From a virus: DNA of 22,737 nt. Both the position numbers and the translations under genes were made by a program. Location of the stretch: positions 1 through 22,737 of IMG/VR virus record IMGVR_UViG_3300034073_001415; one strand, 5' to 3'. The notes below the pieces were generated by a model. It was not told where the DNA came from and ran no database searches. It was given only the letters and a program-made list of their open reading frames with translations. Below are positions 7,164 to 12,939 of this stretch, in pieces; position 1 is the first letter of the stretch; every line of letters starts with the position of its first letter.

Positions 7164-7723
7164 CGCGGAAGCCTCCTGCTGCTTGACTTCCTGCACGACA
7201 GCATTGCGTTGAACGTGAACCGCTCGTCAGCCCAATCGCCCCACCCGCTGCGAAACAGCTTGTTGGCAGCCCGCGTGATGATGTGAGTCATGGCAACGTC
7301 GTCGCCATGCTTGCCAGCCATCATCAATGGAACGGCGCCCATTGCCCTCATCTGCTCAACCGACACGCTGAACCTTTCCCGTACATCAGACAGGTACGGC
7401 GACCGCTTACCCTTGTGAGAACCCCAGTTCTTCTTGAGCTTATGTGTGCGGCACAGCAGCCCCCACACATGCCACGACTCCAAGGCTGTGTCGGCAAGCC
7501 TGTTGACTCGTGATGTAATACGCCGCAGCTCCTCTGAGTACGGGTAGTGGTCACGCGGCAACTCGCAGCTTACAAACGCCGACCAGATCGCCCTGGCAAC
7601 GTAACCGGCCACGTCTTCGTTTGTAACGCCAAGCACGGTGGCCGGCGGCTTGAGCAAGGCGTCTGCCTTCGCGTCAAGCCGCCGCACCATGTTCCATGCC
7701 TCGGCGTCAGTAATGACGCTCAT
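7160..7723 (-). CDS. Hypothetical 187-aa protein between ParB-like and MTase genes
   Basis: Unrecognised and predicted helical. Visible stretches: VARAIWSAFVSCELP, then ESWHVWGLLCRTHKLKKNWG, a basic loop (KGKRSP) and AANKLFRSGWGDWADERF near the end. ATGA overlaps tie it on one side to the ParB-like gene and on the other to the C5-methyltransferase, so the three are likely made together. A DNA-binding or accessory role is possible from the basic patches; I cannot assign one. Confidence 0.75.
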   Translation of the reverse strand: MSVITDAEAWNMVRRLDAKADALLKPPATVLGVTNEDVAGYVARAIWSAFVSCELPRDHYPYSEELRRITSRVNRLADTALESWHVWGLLCRTHKLKKNWGSHKGKRSPYLSDVRERFSVSVEQMRAMGAVPLMMAGKHGDDVAMTHIITRAANKLFRSGWGDWADERFTFNAMLSCRKSSSRRLPR

Positions 7724-8523
7724 GCTACGGCGACCTCCTGCTCAACCGTCGCATCCCATGCCGGCAGCTTCCGCCTCACGCCGATGTTGTAGTAAGCCAG
7801 GAACGCATGGCCGACAGCCTTGTCGCGTGACCCGCCGTGCATGAGCTTGAACGGCTTCGCCTGCCCGAGAACGTGCGATGGCGACTCGGTTGCCATCTTG
7901 TTGACAAGCCGCTTGAGATCGACGTCGCCCTGGTAGCGGTGCAGGAACTGAGACAATCCGCCGACCATCGCCTGGTGGTAAGCGTTGTCGTGGCCGCCAC
8001 CCCACGCCTTCTTGAGCGTCTCAAGCACCAACCGCAGATGTTCCGCGCCACCACGACGGTAGGAGTCTCGGCACGAGTTCACGCAACTGATTGAGCCGCC
8101 CTTGCGGCTCTGAGCCATGCCGGTGACGTTCAAGCCGACGCTGTTGATGACCTCAAGGACGGCAACCGCCTCCTCGTCGCCCTCGGCAACGAGTCCCTTG
8201 AAAAGCTGATGTGCCGACAGCTTGCGGCTCTTGTTCCGCTTGCGGAACAAAGCGGCCTCATAGGCCGGCCCCGCCGACTGCACGACCTGGCACGGCACCC
8301 GCTTGATGCCAAGCTGCCGACAGCTCGAGACTCGCTGGAACCCGTCAACAAGCCACAGGCTGCCGTCCTGACGTTCTGCAACAAGCGGCACGCCAAAGGC
8401 GTCCGTATCGAAGTTCTTCTTGATGTCATTGACGTGCTGCGGGATCATCTCCCGCTGGTACTCCGGGGCCACGTTGAGGTCGTCAACGTCGATCATCCTC
8501 GTCTCTGGCTTATGAAGGTGCAT
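7720..8523 (-). CDS. ParB/sulfiredoxin-like N-domain protein
   Basis: 267 aa. The first 80 residues form a ParB-N/Srx-like domain: IDVDDLNVAPEYQRE (11-25), then LWLVDGFQRVSSCRQLGIKRVPCQVV (57-82). The DGFQR segment corresponds to the DGxHR phosphate/nucleotide-binding motif of the family. The rest is helical and unrecognised, with no clear ParB-type helix-turn-helix, so true plasmid partitioning is unlikely. Such phage proteins are often nucleases, NTPases or regulators. No ParA is visible. The ATG at 8523 has a very good SD, AAAGGAGGG, 5 bases ahead; an upstream in-frame start at 8556 is not needed. Confidence 0.82.
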   Translation of the reverse strand: MHLHKPETRMIDVDDLNVAPEYQREMIPQHVNDIKKNFDTDAFGVPLVAERQDGSLWLVDGFQRVSSCRQLGIKRVPCQVVQSAGPAYEAALFRKRNKSRKLSAHQLFKGLVAEGDEEAVAVLEVINSVGLNVTGMAQSRKGGSISCVNSCRDSYRRGGAEHLRLVLETLKKAWGGGHDNAYHQAMVGGLSQFLHRYQGDVDLKRLVNKMATESPSHVLGQAKPFKLMHGGSRDKAVGHAFLAYYNIGVRRKLPAWDATVEQEVAVA

Positions 8524-8560
8524 CGCACCCTCCTTTCGTTGTAAATCACTCTCCATCGCA

Positions 8561-8579
8561 CTGGCTCACGTTGAGCCAG
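8561..8579 (-). terminator. Hairpin at 3' end of winged-helix gene
   Basis: Perfect 8-bp inverted repeat CTGGCTCA / TGAGCCAG with a 3-base loop. The stop codon of the winged-helix gene (8566-8568) lies in one arm. No run of T follows on the minus strand, so it is more likely an RNA-stability or partial-attenuation element than a full intrinsic terminator. Confidence 0.45.
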
Positions 8580-8904
8580 CGTGTTCGCTTCCAAGCTTGT
8601 GTTCGTGTTCCAGCCTTCCCGAGTCGCTCGGAACACACCTTCCTGTTCGTGAGATCAGTCCCGCACGGCGCATGACTGCGAGCCTGCGGTTTACCTGTTG
8701 CTCTGTAAGGCCGCACCGACGTGCTATCTCGCACTTGCCAGCCGGTCCTTCACGCAACGCATCGGCGATCATCCGGCAGTGTTCGCCAGCAAAGCACTCA
8801 GCCGAAGCGGCGGCCATGACGCTTGTAAATGGATCGTTTCGTCGTGACCTAGCCGCCGCGAACAGCGGCAGGGCGCATTCGTCATCAATGAATGTGTGTG
8901 ACAT
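8566..8904 (-). CDS. Winged-helix DNA-binding protein
   Basis: 112 aa. Residues 20-28 (SRRNDPFTS) and the following segments match a phage family in which RxDPxTS precedes a winged helix. Then come HCRMIADALREGPA (42-55), GKCEIARRCGLTEQQVNRRLAVM (56-78; helix-turn-helix) and RRAGLISRTGR (79-89; recognition helix end and wing). Likely a small transcription regulator of the early operon. The ATG at 8904 has GGAAG about 7 bases ahead. The long in-frame upstream extension is a shadow of the SSB-like gene. Confidence 0.82.
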   Translation of the reverse strand: MSHTFIDDECALPLFAAARSRRNDPFTSVMAAASAECFAGEHCRMIADALREGPAGKCEIARRCGLTEQQVNRRLAVMRRAGLISRTGRCVPSDSGRLEHEHKLGSEHAGST

Positions 8905-8983
8905 ACTTAGCTTCCTTGCTTTGTAAGCCCCGCCCGCCGGGTCGAACGGCGGCCTGCTGCCAGGGAACCATCGCGGGAAACCA

Positions 8984-9011
8984 TGAACCACGGATGGAGG
9001 AACGTGGTTCA
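8984..9011 (-). terminator. Hairpin at 3' end of SSB-like gene
   Basis: Perfect 9-bp inverted repeat TGAACCACG / CGTGGTTCA around a 10-base loop, with the stop codon of the SSB-like gene (9009-9011) in one arm. It lies in the 104-base gap before the winged-helix gene. No T-run follows on the minus strand, so a processing or stability role fits better than a classical terminator. Confidence 0.45.
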
Positions 9012-9530
9012 GAACGGTATGGAATCCTCCGATCCTGACTGCCCAGCGGCAGCAACCTTCGCAGCCGGCGTGCGAGCGGCAGCCTTCTTGGCCGGCTTCG
9101 CAGCAGGCTTCTGCTCCGGTTGCTCCCATGCCGGCTTATCAACGGCATGGAACTCCCCGACGTTGGCGAACAAGCCGCCCTTGTCGCCCGTCGAGTGCCA
9201 GATGCGAGCCACAACCGTCTTGCCGACGATGGAGCCATCCACCACGGCATCACGGAGTTGGTTGCCGCTCCAGCCCAACGACTTCGCCAGCGAACCGAGC
9301 AACCGAGGCCACGACTTGCTCCCCCGCAACGGGTTGCACTTGACGTAGAAGTAGCCAGGGTCGGCGTGCTTCAACTGGATTTCCAGCCGCTCGCCGCCCT
9401 TGCTGTCGTAGACCATGCCAGCCTTGACGATCTCGAACTCGTGGGTGCCTTCGGGAATGGTGGTCTTCTCAGACCGCTCCTCCGGCACGTACTCGTCCAG
9501 GTCGCCCCAATCACCAAAATCATCGCTCAT
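9009..9530 (-). CDS. SSB-like protein with EDSIPF C-terminal tail
   Basis: 173 aa. An acidic N-terminus (DDFGDWGDLDEY) leads into a beta-rich domain (about 25-130: TIPEGTHEFEIVKAGMV, ERLEIQLKHADPGYFYVKC, GKTVVARIWHSTGDKG) that could be an OB fold or a DUF669-like fold. A Pro/Ala/Lys linker (138-165) ends in SEDSIPF. An acidic stretch closing in I-P-F is the signature with which bacterial SSBs recruit repair and replication partners. The role is probably binding single-stranded DNA during replication/recombination, as partner of the Sak4-like ATPase directly upstream. The ATG at 9530 lies just after that gene's stop. The fold assignment is less sure than the tail. Confidence 0.75.
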   Translation of the reverse strand: MSDDFGDWGDLDEYVPEERSEKTTIPEGTHEFEIVKAGMVYDSKGGERLEIQLKHADPGYFYVKCNPLRGSKSWPRLLGSLAKSLGWSGNQLRDAVVDGSIVGKTVVARIWHSTGDKGGLFANVGEFHAVDKPAWEQPEQKPAAKPAKKAAARTPAAKVAAAGQSGSEDSIPF

Positions 9531-9534
9531 CAAA

Positions 9535-10482
9535 TCACTCCTCTGTTGAGCCGGCAGCAACCGGCAGTTTGGAATCAATCGCACCAAGGAACTCATCAAC
9601 CTCATCGCTCGTCAGTTCGCCAGCCTCGGCAAGCTGCTCGACACGGGCCTTCATCCTGGTCAGCAACCCTTCGGCGGTCGTCTCGGCAATCGCCTTGCGG
9701 ATGACCGATGACACCGGCTCCGCTGCTTCCACCTTGGCGGTAGGCTTGGCAGCGGGAGCCGGTGCCGGTTGTTCAAAGATTGGGGCGAGCGCCTCAATCG
9801 TCATGGGGATGGACGGCGGCAGGCCGTAGCGGTTCTTGGCGTCCCACGCCGCACACCGCTGGCAATAGAGCTTCCGTTCCTGGCCGCCCTTGCCACGCTT
9901 CCGCCCGTCCTCGCCTTCGACAATCCGGGTCTGGTAGTTGGCGAACAGCAACGCATCGGCCCACTCTTTCAGCAGCGGTGCTGATTGCTTGGTGAGCTTC
10001 AGTTCGTAGCGGTCGTAGCCCTCGTCCATGTCCGGCGGCGAGAACCGCTTGACGGTGGCATGGGCCAGCAGCAGCACGTTGACGCCACGTGCAATGATCT
10101 TGTCGCACTTCGCAAGGAACTCAGCGAACCGCTCCGCCGCGATCGTGTAGCCCTTTCCGTATGGAATGTCCTCAATGCTCTTGGGCTGCTTGGGATGCGT
10201 CTTGAGCATGTGCTCAATCAGAATCCGCTCCGCCCAATCAGCCGTGTCGATCACAACCGTCTCGTACCCTTGCGGGTCGCCGGCCAGGTCAACGAGCGCA
10301 CCGTTGAGCGTCACCCAATCACGAGCCTCGACACGATCGACGTCGAACTGCTTCGTGCCTTCCTCGGTGTCAATGAACACCGGCTTCGGGAACTGGCTGC
10401 CCAGCGTGGTTTTGCCGATCGACTCAACGCCGTACAGCACGGTGCGTGCTGCGTGACGTTGCCTTCCCTTCACAATCTTCAT
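9535..10482 (-). CDS. Sak4-like RecA-fold recombination ATPase
   Basis: 315 aa. Walker A GVESIGKT (18-25), FIDTEEGTKQF (36-46), Walker B strand ETVVIDTADW (74-83) and LLLAHATVKRF (137-147) match the phage AAA_24/Sak4 family. These are short RecA/Rad51-core ATPases that promote single-strand annealing, known to work with a cognate phage SSB. A CQRC pair (207-210) may be structural. After a Pro/Ala linker (about 237-255) a helical tail follows (SSVIRKAIAE to VDEFLGAI). ATG at 10482 is preceded by GGAGGGACGGAAG. Gene order with the SSB-like protein supports a recombination/replication role. Ordinary substrate would be processed phage DNA ends. Confidence 0.87.
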   Translation of the reverse strand: MKIVKGRQRHAARTVLYGVESIGKTTLGSQFPKPVFIDTEEGTKQFDVDRVEARDWVTLNGALVDLAGDPQGYETVVIDTADWAERILIEHMLKTHPKQPKSIEDIPYGKGYTIAAERFAEFLAKCDKIIARGVNVLLLAHATVKRFSPPDMDEGYDRYELKLTKQSAPLLKEWADALLFANYQTRIVEGEDGRKRGKGGQERKLYCQRCAAWDAKNRYGLPPSIPMTIEALAPIFEQPAPAPAAKPTAKVEAAEPVSSVIRKAIAETTAEGLLTRMKARVEQLAEAGELTSDEVDEFLGAIDSKLPVAAGSTEE

Positions 10483-10513
10483 CTTCCGTCCCTCCATGCC
10501 ATCCACCCTTGCC

Positions 10514-10527
10514 GCCTCGCGCGAGGC
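10514..10527. promoter_or_regulatory. 14-bp perfect palindrome before Sak4-like gene
   Basis: GCCTCGC/GCGAGGC, a perfect 14-bp palindrome in the 51-base gap upstream of the Sak4-like start. It could be a protein-binding site (operator) or a small RNA hairpin that divides the operon. No -10/-35 pair is convincing beside it. Confidence 0.4.
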
Positions 10528-10533
10528 TGTCGC

Positions 10534-10791
10534 TCAACCATCAGATTCCGCTGGTGCTCTGTAGCTCCGTGGCTCGTTCCGCTGTGGCGGCTCGTAGACG
10601 TACAGCCGCTCGAGCAACTCCTGGTAACGCTTGCGCCACTCTTCCTCGAGCACGTTCTTGTCGCGGCAGTCGCGGCCAAGCCTTTCAACGTGCCTCGCGA
10701 AACGCTCGTACCCCAGATACTCAAGCTCACGAACGATGTGCTCGTAGGTAAACGACAGCGGCTCGCGCCAGTTTTCTTTTGGCCGGCTCAT
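10534..10791 (-). CDS. Hypothetical 85-aa protein
   Basis: Unrecognised, highly charged, helical protein (SFTYEHIVRELEYLGYERFARHV, then EEEWRKRYQELLERL). The ATG at 10791 makes an ATGA overlap with the HTH gene; the Gly-rich upstream extension is shadow. The regular Leu/Glu/Arg pattern suggests a coiled-coil or helical bundle. Confidence 0.7.
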   Translation of the reverse strand: MSRPKENWREPLSFTYEHIVRELEYLGYERFARHVERLGRDCRDKNVLEEEWRKRYQELLERLYVYEPPQRNEPRSYRAPAESDG

Positions 10792-11129
10792 GCCACCTCC
10801 TCCAACCCGTAGCCCGCCGCCCGGTAGCACCGCACCCGTGGCGTCCGTGCGTACTGGTCTGCTCGCCGCCGCTGGCTAGGCGTCCACCGTGCCTGCACGT
10901 CGGCAACGCCTTGCTCGATCTGCTCCGGTGTCAGTTCCTCTGCGAAGCCGCTCTTGGGTGCGACCTTGCGTGCGTGGTCGCTCGCCCGTGGGTAGACGCC
11001 GTTCGCCTTGGCGAGCTTCCGCACGGTTGGTGCCGAGACAGAACACCGCCAGATGATCTCCGTGAGCGGCACATCTGCTGCCCACAGCCGCATGACGGCG
11101 TCAATCTTCCACGCTGGTAGGTTGCTCAT
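10788..11129 (-). CDS. Helix-turn-helix protein
   Basis: 113 aa. WKIDAVMRLWAADVPLTEII and SVSAPTVRKLAKANGV read as a homeodomain-like helix-turn-helix with turn at WRCS. The C-terminal half carries VQARWTPSQRRRAD, the same motif found in two other small proteins of this operon (2373-2636 and 11731-11925). The ATG at 11129 is in an ATGA overlap. Probable small DNA-binding regulator; target unknown. Confidence 0.75.
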   Translation of the reverse strand: MSNLPAWKIDAVMRLWAADVPLTEIIWRCSVSAPTVRKLAKANGVYPRASDHARKVAPKSGFAEELTPEQIEQGVADVQARWTPSQRRRADQYARTPRVRCYRAAGYGLEEVA

Positions 11130-11341
11130 TTCGCCCTCCACGGCACGTACTCGTCAGTGTCAACCCATGTCCGCAGATCCGGTCGGCTAGCCCCGGCTGG
11201 GCGCGATCCGTCGCACCCAGCCGGAAGCCTGCCTGGTTTCCCTACCACTAGGACGTAGGCGACGATCCCTGCCGCCAGCAGCAACGAACCGATTCCGACG
11301 CCAACCGCGAGCGATACGACTAGCCACGCTATGAATGTCAC
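11126..11341 (-). CDS. Small single-pass membrane protein
   Basis: 71 aa beginning with GTG in a GTGA overlap. Residues 3-34 form one long hydrophobic helix (IAWLVVSLAVGVGIGSLLLA and onward), followed by a polar tail ending VDTDEYVPWRAK. An early inner-membrane protein; superinfection exclusion is one possible role but nothing specific shows it. Confidence 0.65.
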   Translation of the reverse strand: MTFIAWLVVSLAVGVGIGSLLLAAGIVAYVLVVGKPGRLPAGCDGSRPAGASRPDLRTWVDTDEYVPWRAK

Positions 11342-11505
11342 TTGGGCTTCCTTTCCGTTGCGGCCTTGTCGGCCTGGGTTGCGATGCTGCGTAGTACCGC
11401 TCGAGCAATCGCAAGCTCGTCACGCAGCCGCTCGTTGTCGGCGACCAATTTCGCCACCATCGTCTGATGGTCACGACCAAACAGACGCTTAAGGAATCGC
11501 GTCAT
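11338..11505 (-). CDS. Small coiled-coil-like protein
   Basis: 55 aa, too short to stand out by length. A basic amphipathic start (TRFLKRLFGRDH) is followed by a helix (VAKLVADNERLRDELAIARA) with leucine-zipper-like spacing. It fits between genes by ATGA on the upstream side and GTGA on the downstream side. Possibly a membrane-surface or oligomeric partner of the membrane protein that follows. Confidence 0.6.
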   Translation of the reverse strand: MTRFLKRLFGRDHQTMVAKLVADNERLRDELAIARAVLRSIATQADKAATERKPK

Positions 11506-11741
11506 CGCCCCACCCCCTCTCCGACGATCGGCAGCACTTCGTCGCATGTTGCCTGCCAAGCAAGAATGGCCGCAGGCGGGATCTGATAGACGCCGGACGC
11601 CACCCGTTGCAGCGAAGCCCGCAGCCGCAGGCTTGCTCGGATGTGCTGCCGCATGACGACTTCGTTTCGCACGCGGCTGCACGTCTTCCGCTGGATGATG
11701 TTCTCGCGGTGGCAGCTTCCGTTCTTGCCCTTAGCGATCAT
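11502..11741 (-). CDS. Hypothetical 79-aa basic protein
   Basis: Unrecognised. Basic N-terminal half with two Cys and one His (SCHRENIIQRKTC), then MRQHIRASLRLRASLQRV and a more hydrophobic C-terminus. ATG at 11741 has AAGGGGGG about 5 bases ahead. Overlaps the previous gene by 11 bases. Confidence 0.6.
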   Translation of the reverse strand: MIAKGKNGSCHRENIIQRKTCSRVRNEVVMRQHIRASLRLRASLQRVASGVYQIPPAAILAWQATCDEVLPIVGEGVGR

Positions 11742-11925
11742 GCTGCACCCCCCTTGGCTTGGCAGCCTTGAGCAATCGCCGCAGGATGATCTGTGCGGCA
11801 GTCCATCGCCGCTTCTTCTCTGACGGCGACCACTGCCGCCGCACCGTTGACTGCAACTCGTCGGCAGACGCCTCGAGTGGCTGCCCTGGCTGCGAGCCGA
11901 GCAGATGAGCTATGCGATTTCGCAC
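11731..11925 (-). CDS. Small basic protein, WSPSEKKRRW motif
   Basis: 64 aa. I place the start at GTG 11925 because AAGGAG sits 6 bases ahead; an upstream ATG at 11952 lacks an SD. The centre carries VRRQWSPSEKKRRW, a variant of the WTPxxRxRR motif in two HTH proteins here, followed by a helix (AAQIILRRLLKAA). Likely nucleic-acid binding; function unknown. Confidence 0.6.
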   Translation of the reverse strand: MRNRIAHLLGSQPGQPLEASADELQSTVRRQWSPSEKKRRWTAAQIILRRLLKAAKPRGVQHDR

Positions 11926-11984
11926 TGGGAACTCCTTTTCGTTGGGGGGCATCCATGCCTAGTTCTCTGATAGCAACTTGTCGA

Positions 11985-12056
11985 TCAGCCGGCACAGCCT
12001 GCGGCGAAGATTCGCAGCACGATGACCAGCAACTCAACCACCATTCCTACGGTCAT
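11985..12056 (-). CDS. Possible 23-aa hydrophobic peptide
   Basis: A short frame with ATG at 12056, GGAG 8 bases ahead and TGA at 11985. The peptide has a hydrophobic core VVELLVIVLRIFAAG and ends CAG, so it could be a single membrane helix. It is the first frame after the candidate early promoter (12112-12141). Short hydrophobic peptides at this position can be leader peptides, holin-like or membrane toxins. Evidence is only SD, start and hydrophobicity. Confidence 0.3.
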   Translation of the reverse strand: MTVGMVVELLVIVLRIFAAGCAG

Positions 12057-12111
12057 GTCTTGGACTCCATTCGTGATGACCAGCACCACCGTCGTTCCAT
12101 GACGGAGGCGA

Positions 12112-12141
12112 ACTGTAGTTTCTTGATCGCAACTTGGTCAA
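12112..12141 (-). promoter_or_regulatory. Candidate early promoter with overlapping inverted repeat
   Basis: On the minus strand TTGACC (12136-12141) and TACAGT (12112-12117) are separated by 18 bases, 5/6 and 4/6 matches to sigma-70 boxes. An imperfect inverted repeat, CTTGATC / GGTCAAG, overlaps the -35 box and could be an operator. It lies in the gap after the terminator of the immunity-like genes and before the long early operon, where a promoter is expected. Confidence 0.5.
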
Positions 12142-12183
12142 GGGGGAGTTGAGAAATTTTTTTTCTGGCGAGTTTTTGCCGAG

Positions 12184-12202
12184 AAAAACGGCACCTAGCC
12201 GT
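12184..12202 (-). terminator. Intrinsic terminator after two-helix membrane protein gene
   Basis: Minus strand: ACGGC-TAGGT-GCCGT hairpin running into TTTTT. The stop codon TAG of the membrane-protein gene is in the loop. The surrounding 12145-12190 stretch is unusually A/T-rich for this window. It should separate the excisionase-like operon from the early operon. Confidence 0.6.
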
Positions 12203-12431
12203 GGTGCCACCAGCGTTGCCACCTGTTGACCACAAGCCAGCCAAACCCAAAAAGGCACGCCAAGCTACCGCCGACACCAAAGCCCCTTGATAGCGGAGTG
12301 CGTCCTGTCGTGCCGTGAGACAGTGCATAGCCGACTGCGGCCACGCCGATCATGAAGAGAAGCCAGGCGAAAAACTGGTTTGCCTTCAGCCGCTTGCTTG
12401 TCTTTTCGATGGTGTAGACGCGTTCCGCCAT
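12195..12431 (-). CDS. Two-helix membrane protein in the control region
   Basis: 78 aa with a basic cytoplasmic start (YTIEKTSKRLKANQ) and two membrane helices: about 20-38 (FFAWLLFMIGVAAVGYAL) and 53-70 (VGGSLACLFGFGWLVV). It has a positively charged, Trp-rich end. The N-terminal EKTSKRLK pattern occurs in small bacterial membrane proteins of unknown function. ATG at 12431 has TAGGAG 7 bases ahead. Being next to the excisionase-like gene and separately terminated, it may be expressed in the lysogen, so superinfection exclusion is a possibility, not a conclusion. Confidence 0.72.
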   Translation of the reverse strand: MAERVYTIEKTSKRLKANQFFAWLLFMIGVAAVGYALSHGTTGRTPLSRGFGVGGSLACLFGFGWLVVNRWQRWWHHG

Positions 12432-12440
12432 GGACCACTC

Positions 12441-12686
12441 CTACGCCGCTGATCCGCTGCGTGGGCGTCCACCTCGAGCCTTGCGAAGCCTTGCCTTCTC
12501 TGCCATCACGGCGGCAAGCTCGTCAAGAAAATAGAAGACACGGCGTGGCGATTCCTCGAATCGTTCAAGCTCGCCTTCGCTCCAGAGCTTGCGAAGGTAG
12601 CTGCCTGTACAAGCAAACAGTTCTGCCGCCTCGGCGGAAGATACGAGCTTTTGCCCCGTTTTCGGATGGATGACCATTGGTGCCAT
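12441..12686 (-). CDS. Excisionase/MerR-like DNA-binding protein
   Basis: 81 aa. KLVSSAEAAELFACTGSYLRKLWSEGELERF followed by RRVFYFLDELAAVM is the helix-turn-helix plus wing layout of excisionase/MerR-type proteins. The basic end KARGGRPRSG resembles an AT-hook core. It is transcribed away from the integrase, whose direction control (excisionase) or lysogeny regulation is its most likely role. A palindrome (12688-12703) sits right before its ATG, suggesting repression, possibly by itself. The alternative start at 12677 (MVIHPKTG) is also reasonable; neither has a normal SD. Confidence 0.78.
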   Translation of the reverse strand: MAPMVIHPKTGQKLVSSAEAAELFACTGSYLRKLWSEGELERFEESPRRVFYFLDELAAVMAEKARLRKARGGRPRSGSAA

Positions 12687-12687
12687 A

Positions 12688-12703
12688 CCCGTAACTTTAC
12701 GGG
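12688..12703. promoter_or_regulatory. Operator-like palindrome before excisionase-like gene
   Basis: CCCGTAA-CT-TTACGGG: a perfect 7-bp inverted repeat with 2-base centre, one base before the ATG of the excisionase-like gene. A GGAGGAG sequence lies just beyond it (minus strand), so as RNA it would fold between SD and start codon. It may be an operator for a dimeric repressor or a translation-control hairpin. Confidence 0.55.
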
Positions 12704-12939
12704 CTCCTCCAAACGTGTCTACCTATTTCTCGCCCCGCCCTCCCCACCTGCATAGGATTGGGGTAGGCGGAAACGCCGATGGGGTTCTGATCCCTTTTCA
12801 AGGACCGAACCATCGGAAGTGGTGGGGGCAACAAACAACCTGTCCTCGCCGGAAAAGCCGCTACGACCAGCCCTCGGATGCTGGCCTTTTTGACTGGCAC
12901 GGATGCGTGACCTAGACCCCCACTAGGGAGGTACACGCG
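12704..12939. other. Divergent intergenic control region
   Basis: About 236 bases without a gene between the excisionase-like and integrase genes. It holds an inverted repeat CCGATGG (12776-12782) / CCATCGG (12810-12816), and a CCAGC/GCTGG stem followed by five T (12867-12891, plus strand). It also has a weak plus-strand promoter guess, TTGACT (12890-12895) with TAGACC (12913-12918), and the integrase SD AGGGAGG (12925-12931). The phage attachment site may lie here or in the repeat region after 14.27 kb; I cannot identify the core. Confidence 0.5.
12867..12891 (+). terminator. Weak terminator or attenuator upstream of integrase
   Basis: CCAGC, an 8-base loop, GCTGG, then CC and TTTTT. A flanking AAAAG (12853-12857) could pair with CTTTT to lengthen the stem. 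No gene precedes it on the plus strand, so if real it would end a short leader RNA or shield integrase from upstream transcription. Confidence 0.3.

Noticed and set aside
9985-10812. 275-codon plus-strand open frame
   Set aside because: Opposite the Sak4-like gene whose Walker motifs are clear; no recognisable domain.
12034-12328. Two minus-strand frames overlapping the terminator and membrane-protein gene
   Set aside because: They run through the terminator and the A/T-rich stretch and conflict with the better-supported two-helix membrane protein.
12704-12939. tRNA-like or attachment core in the integrase upstream region
   Set aside because: No cloverleaf or T-loop sequence could be built, and the host junctions are unknown.
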